From assembly GCA_949286445.1 (NCBI GenBank), contig CASECL010000004.1, positions 1 to 8,871 on the forward strand: a DNA stretch of 8,871 bases, read 5' to 3'. Positions within the stretch are counted from its first letter, which is position 1. Every line of letters begins with the position of its first letter. The notes beneath the pieces are model-generated. The model worked only from the letters and a program-made list of their open reading frames with translations, did no database searches and was not told where the DNA came from. Made by a program: the position numbers and the translations under genes. This document shows positions 5,894 to 8,871 of the stretch, in pieces. This DNA comes from an uncultured bacterium. GTDB lineage: Bacteria; Verrucomicrobiota; Lentisphaeria; Victivallales; Victivallaceae.

Positions 5894-8281
5894 ATGTTCA
5901 ACAAAAAATTATTTGCCGCATCCGGCGCACTGTTTATACTGCTGGAAACTCTTTCCGGAGCAGAGAGCACTGCGAAACCTTATATTGACATTTATGCTAA
6001 ACGACTGGAGAAAACTCAGAAGTTTCTGGCTTCACCCAAGGCCGCCCGGCCCCGCCGTGAAGACCCCCGTTCGGAAGCACCGTCAGCGATAACTCAGAGT
6101 TTGATGGCTTACACCTATGGGAAAGCGACCAATAAACAGGAATATATTGACCTTGGTGTACAGCTCTATGATCTTATGCAGGAGATGAACCCCAAATTCA
6201 CCCGGGGCAGTGATTTTCATTACACCCGCCCCTGGGCGATAATGACCGTACAGCTGAATAAAGACGGCAAACTTACCGGCAAACGCCGGGAGATCGCGAA
6301 AAGGCAGGCAGAAGATTTTCTTAAAGAGTTTGTGAAAAACTACCGTCCGGGAGTTATTATGGGGGCAACTCCATGGGAGGAAGCGATGTTTGATCACAAT
6401 ATTCATCAGGCGAGCATGACCACCGCATTGGCCTCCGCTCTGGTATTCCCGGAATTGGAAAATGCCGCCGCGGCGAAAAAGATTGTTCAAACCTTTATTG
6501 ACCGGGTGGTGAAAACCGGGGATCTCAATGAAGATGCCACCAATTATTCGCCGCTGGGCTTCTGCTTTTTCTATGATCTCCTGAAACTGGCAGGCCGGGA
6601 AAAGGAGCTCGCCTCCAATCCCAATTTTAAAAACCAGATTCAACGCTGGAGTAACTTTGCCTCGCCCAATCTGTTTTTTGCCGAAGTCGGCGACAGTTAC
6701 TTCAAGCATGATATGCTGCCGACTGATGTACTGGTAATGCTGGAAGTCGGGGCAAGAGCTTTCAATGAACCGGCCTTTGCCGTCCGTGCCGCTGAACTTA
6801 TGAAGCTGGCCAATGTAAATGAAGGAGATGACATGCTCTCCCGCGGCTTTGAACTTATGAACATTGCGCCGTATCAATATGATGAAAAACAGGCGGCGGC
6901 AAAACCGCTTTCAGAAATAACCCATCGTGCCCGTTTTGATCAGCCGGGGAAAAATATTTATGATAAACTTATTCTCCGCACCGGAAACAATCCCGGCGAT
7001 GCCATGATGATGATAAATCTCTATTCTGACGGCAGTCACGCTCATTTCTACCGCCGTCCGGCAGTCATTTATTATGAAGCCGGCGGAATGCCGCTGTTCC
7101 ACGGTCTGGGACGCCGCGGCACTACCGGAGGTAATTGCGGCAACGTATTCTTCCTTACCGAGTCGCCGGAAATATTCCCGGGACACATGCAGGAAGGAAT
7201 CTGGAACACCATGACCATATCGGTAAAAAATCTGAAAGCCGGCAAAACCGATGGCATGCATCAGTTCTTGAAATCGCTGGATTTCCGTACTTTCCAGCAA
7301 CCGAAGTGCGAATTTGTCGTTTTTGACAATCTCCGGCTGGAGGGGAAAAAAGGAATTAAAATGATTGATGACTTTGATAGTCCGGATCTTTGGAGCAACT
7401 ACACCCGCCGTTACCCGATTGAAACGGTGGAGGGAAAGGACGGCAAGGGCAAAGCCCAGAAGGTAACCTGGAATAAGTTCAAAGCTCAGGTTATCAACCG
7501 TATGCTTCCGAAAAACTGGGTCAATGCCACGGTAAATGAAAAAGACTACGAATTTGTCAAGTTTGATTTCCGCTACCAGGGGCAGGCCCCGATGGTCAAC
7601 CTCCGCGGCTGGTGCGAAAACTGGATGGATCTGGGAACCCGTCCGCTGACCTGCAATGTTACTTCTGCAAAAACTGAACAGCTCAATGACGGAGCTTACG
7701 GCCGGGCGGATTTTTCTGACTACATGGAACAGGGCAACGCCCTTTCCCGCCGTTTCGCGCTGGGCAATGATGGGGTATTTACCATGGTTGACCTCTACAC
7801 TCCGGGATCTTCAAGCAAACTGAAAACAGCAGGACAGCTCTGGCAGCTTTACACGCTTAAGGAAAAAGGCCGCGACTTCTTTGCCGCCTCCAGTGACGGA
7901 GCATTCCGCCAGATGGACAATGCCAAGCGTCCGGAACGCCGGATGCTGGTAAAATATTTCCTGCCGGACGGCGCAGAAGCCGGAGTAATGGAAGTTTCCC
8001 CCAGCGGCATGCATGCTTATGCGCTCAAAAACGGCAGAACTCAGCGATACACCAAATTTTATACCACCTACTCCAGAATTCCGGTAAAAGACGGTCAGAG
8101 CCTTACTCTTGCCCAGGTCGTCTATCCGTTGAAAGACACGGATGATGCAGAAAAAATCGCCTCGCAGATTGTCTTTGACAAAGTTGCTGACGGTACGGCG
8201 GCGGTAAGTTACCCCTCGCCGATCGACGGAAAAAAGGTTACGCTGAAAATTGACGGCAATACCGCTGCATTCAGCCATTAA
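5894..8281 (+). CDS. Secreted heparinase II/III- or alginate-lyase-like protein, putative polysaccharide lyase
   Basis: This 795-residue exported protein has a signal peptide at residues 1-23, with likely cleavage after SGA. Residues 30-330 are rich in helices and look like the alpha/alpha toroid of chondroitin AC/alginate-lyase type enzymes. They include DHNIHQASM (Asp167-Met175) and NEDATNYSPLGFCFFYDLL (Tyr218). Residues 365-410 (SDGSHAHFYRRPAVIYYEAGGMPLFHG) resemble the His-containing start of the heparinase II/III beta domain. By analogy with such lyases, Asn169 or its flanking His168/His171, Tyr218 and His382 or His384 are the candidate catalytic residues. From about residue 490 (IDDFDSPDLW) to about 610 comes a block that reads like an inserted jelly-roll carbohydrate-binding module, after which the beta-sandwich continues to the end. 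It would cleave a uronic-acid-containing glycan by beta-elimination, but sequence similarity to named families is weak. A glycoside hydrolase or a non-catalytic binding protein is not excluded. Confidence 0.6.
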   Translation: MFNKKLFAASGALFILLETLSGAESTAKPYIDIYAKRLEKTQKFLASPKAARPRREDPRSEAPSAITQSLMAYTYGKATNKQEYIDLGVQLYDLMQEMNPKFTRGSDFHYTRPWAIMTVQLNKDGKLTGKRREIAKRQAEDFLKEFVKNYRPGVIMGATPWEEAMFDHNIHQASMTTALASALVFPELENAAAAKKIVQTFIDRVVKTGDLNEDATNYSPLGFCFFYDLLKLAGREKELASNPNFKNQIQRWSNFASPNLFFAEVGDSYFKHDMLPTDVLVMLEVGARAFNEPAFAVRAAELMKLANVNEGDDMLSRGFELMNIAPYQYDEKQAAAKPLSEITHRARFDQPGKNIYDKLILRTGNNPGDAMMMINLYSDGSHAHFYRRPAVIYYEAGGMPLFHGLGRRGTTGGNCGNVFFLTESPEIFPGHMQEGIWNTMTISVKNLKAGKTDGMHQFLKSLDFRTFQQPKCEFVVFDNLRLEGKKGIKMIDDFDSPDLWSNYTRRYPIETVEGKDGKGKAQKVTWNKFKAQVINRMLPKNWVNATVNEKDYEFVKFDFRYQGQAPMVNLRGWCENWMDLGTRPLTCNVTSAKTEQLNDGAYGRADFSDYMEQGNALSRRFALGNDGVFTMVDLYTPGSSSKLKTAGQLWQLYTLKEKGRDFFAASSDGAFRQMDNAKRPERRMLVKYFLPDGAEAGVMEVSPSGMHAYALKNGRTQRYTKFYTTYSRIPVKDGQSLTLAQVVYPLKDTDDAEKIASQIVFDKVADGTAAVSYPSPIDGKKVTLKIDGNTAAFSH

Positions 8282-8309
8282 GTCACCCCGAAACGGCAGG
8301 TACTGAAAA

Positions 8310-8871
8310 ATGAAAAAAATATTTTGTGCCGCTTTACTTTCCGGTATTGCCGGGATACTGTGCGCCGGGGAATTAATTTTCTCCGGCACCCCCGTGAAAA
8401 TAGAATTTGCCGACCGGATCAAATTTCCGGTTTACGCCTGGCCGGAAACCCTGTTATCCTATCCGGTAAAATTTGCCGGAGACTCCGACTTGAGCAAACT
8501 TGTTCTCCTCAATCAGGATAACAGACAAATTCCCGTTCAATGGGAGAAAACCGGGGAAAATTCTGCAACCTTGTATTTCATGTCCGATCTGCCCTCCGGG
8601 GCGGTTCGGACTTTTACGCTTCAACCCGGTGAGCCGGAAAAGTTTCCCGCTCCGGAAATGCTGTCCGCAGAATTGCCGGAATCTCAGAAATTTTCCACTC
8701 CAGTTCATCAGGCCCCGGGACCGTTTTCCATGCTGAAGAAGCCGGGCGAAACAAAAGGTTTCGGTGTAAGCACTCTTTCCAGCCCAAAACTGAGTATAAC
8801 CTCAGTGGAGAGTAAAATTACCGCCTCCGGCCCGCTGTTCAAAACGGCGGAGGTAAATTACACCTTTTCCA
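8310..8871 (+). CDS. Secreted protein of unknown function, 3' end outside window
   Basis: An uninterrupted frame runs from the ATG at 8310 to the right edge (187 complete codons), so the gene is truncated only by the window. It opens with a signal peptide, MKKIFCAALLSGIAGILCAG, cut by signal peptidase I near Ala19 or Gly20. The mature part is beta-rich with many prolines: FPVYAWPETLLSYPVKF, KLVLLNQDNRQIPVQW, ATLYFMSDLPSGAVRTFTL. The phrase in which a residue list ends in IPVQW, followed by a strand and a turn before FTL, recalls the N-terminal sandwich of large secreted glycan-active enzymes such as the exo-rhamnogalacturonan lyase-like group, but I do not recognise a definite family. AGG at 8298-8300 is a weak ribosome-binding site. 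The gene starts 28 bp after the lyase-like gene, so both are probably translated from one transcript and act on the same substrate. Confidence 0.75.
   Translation, partial: MKKIFCAALLSGIAGILCAGELIFSGTPVKIEFADRIKFPVYAWPETLLSYPVKFAGDSDLSKLVLLNQDNRQIPVQWEKTGENSATLYFMSDLPSGAVRTFTLQPGEPEKFPAPEMLSAELPESQKFSTPVHQAPGPFSMLKKPGETKGFGVSTLSSPKLSITSVESKITASGPLFKTAEVNYTFS

Noticed and set aside
6083..6877. Minus-strand open frame of 264 codons
   Set aside because: It lies wholly inside the + strand lyase-like gene, shows no motif or signal peptide, and has a composition typical of an antisense shadow.
8310..8369. Lipoprotein signal in the last protein (Cys18)
   Set aside because: The three residues before it are Gly-Ile-Leu, which do not form a lipobox; an ordinary signal peptidase I site fits better.
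7811..8422. Minus-strand open frame of 203 codons spanning the junction of the last two genes
   Set aside because: Both + strand genes it overlaps have signal peptides and coherent reading; this frame has no motif and would oppose the operon.

Overview
The window reads as a piece of a Lentisphaerae/Victivallis-like genome (PVC superphylum), possibly a gut or marine lineage. This is inferred from content, not from a marker gene. The clues are a short pseudopilin with the FTLIELLVVVAIIGILASLL N-terminus and a DG-type C-terminus, a LacI-type regulator with a very divergent effector domain, a kelch propeller fused to a sodium/solute symporter, and large secreted proteins that look like polysaccharide lyases. 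This combination is typical of the glycan-degradation clusters of that phylum. All genes are on the + strand. No rRNA, tRNA, CRISPR array or transposase is visible.

Layout. Bases 1-218 hold no convincing gene. They contain a nested inverted repeat at the left edge (1-62) and a terminator-like hairpin (139-167). Bases 219-908 encode a stand-alone protein with a nucleotidyltransferase-fold signature. Bases 909-1297 are a 389-bp AT-rich spacer. It holds a good promoter candidate (-35 at 1206, -10 TATAAT at 1228), an imperfect 20-bp palindrome just after the -10, and a pair of 12-bp direct repeats further upstream.

From 1298 to the right edge runs what looks like one five-gene operon with gaps of only 27 to 61 bp. 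The order is a LacI-family regulator (1298-2323), a secreted kelch/mutarotase-like propeller fused to a 13-helix sodium/solute symporter (2351-4969), a pseudopilin-like protein (5031-5861), a 795-residue secreted protein resembling heparinase II/III or alginate-lyase type enzymes (5894-8281), and the start of another secreted protein cut off by the window (8310-8871).

Working model (inference): the secreted enzymes cut an acidic or amino-sugar-containing glycan outside the cytoplasm. The propeller domain interconverts anomers or epimers of the released sugar next to the entry gate, the symporter imports it with sodium, and the LacI protein senses the sugar and controls its own operon. The pseudopilin may help place or export the enzymes, or may itself be a surface component. 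The actual glycan cannot be read from the sequence. The sialic-acid link of the propeller family is suggestive but not proof.
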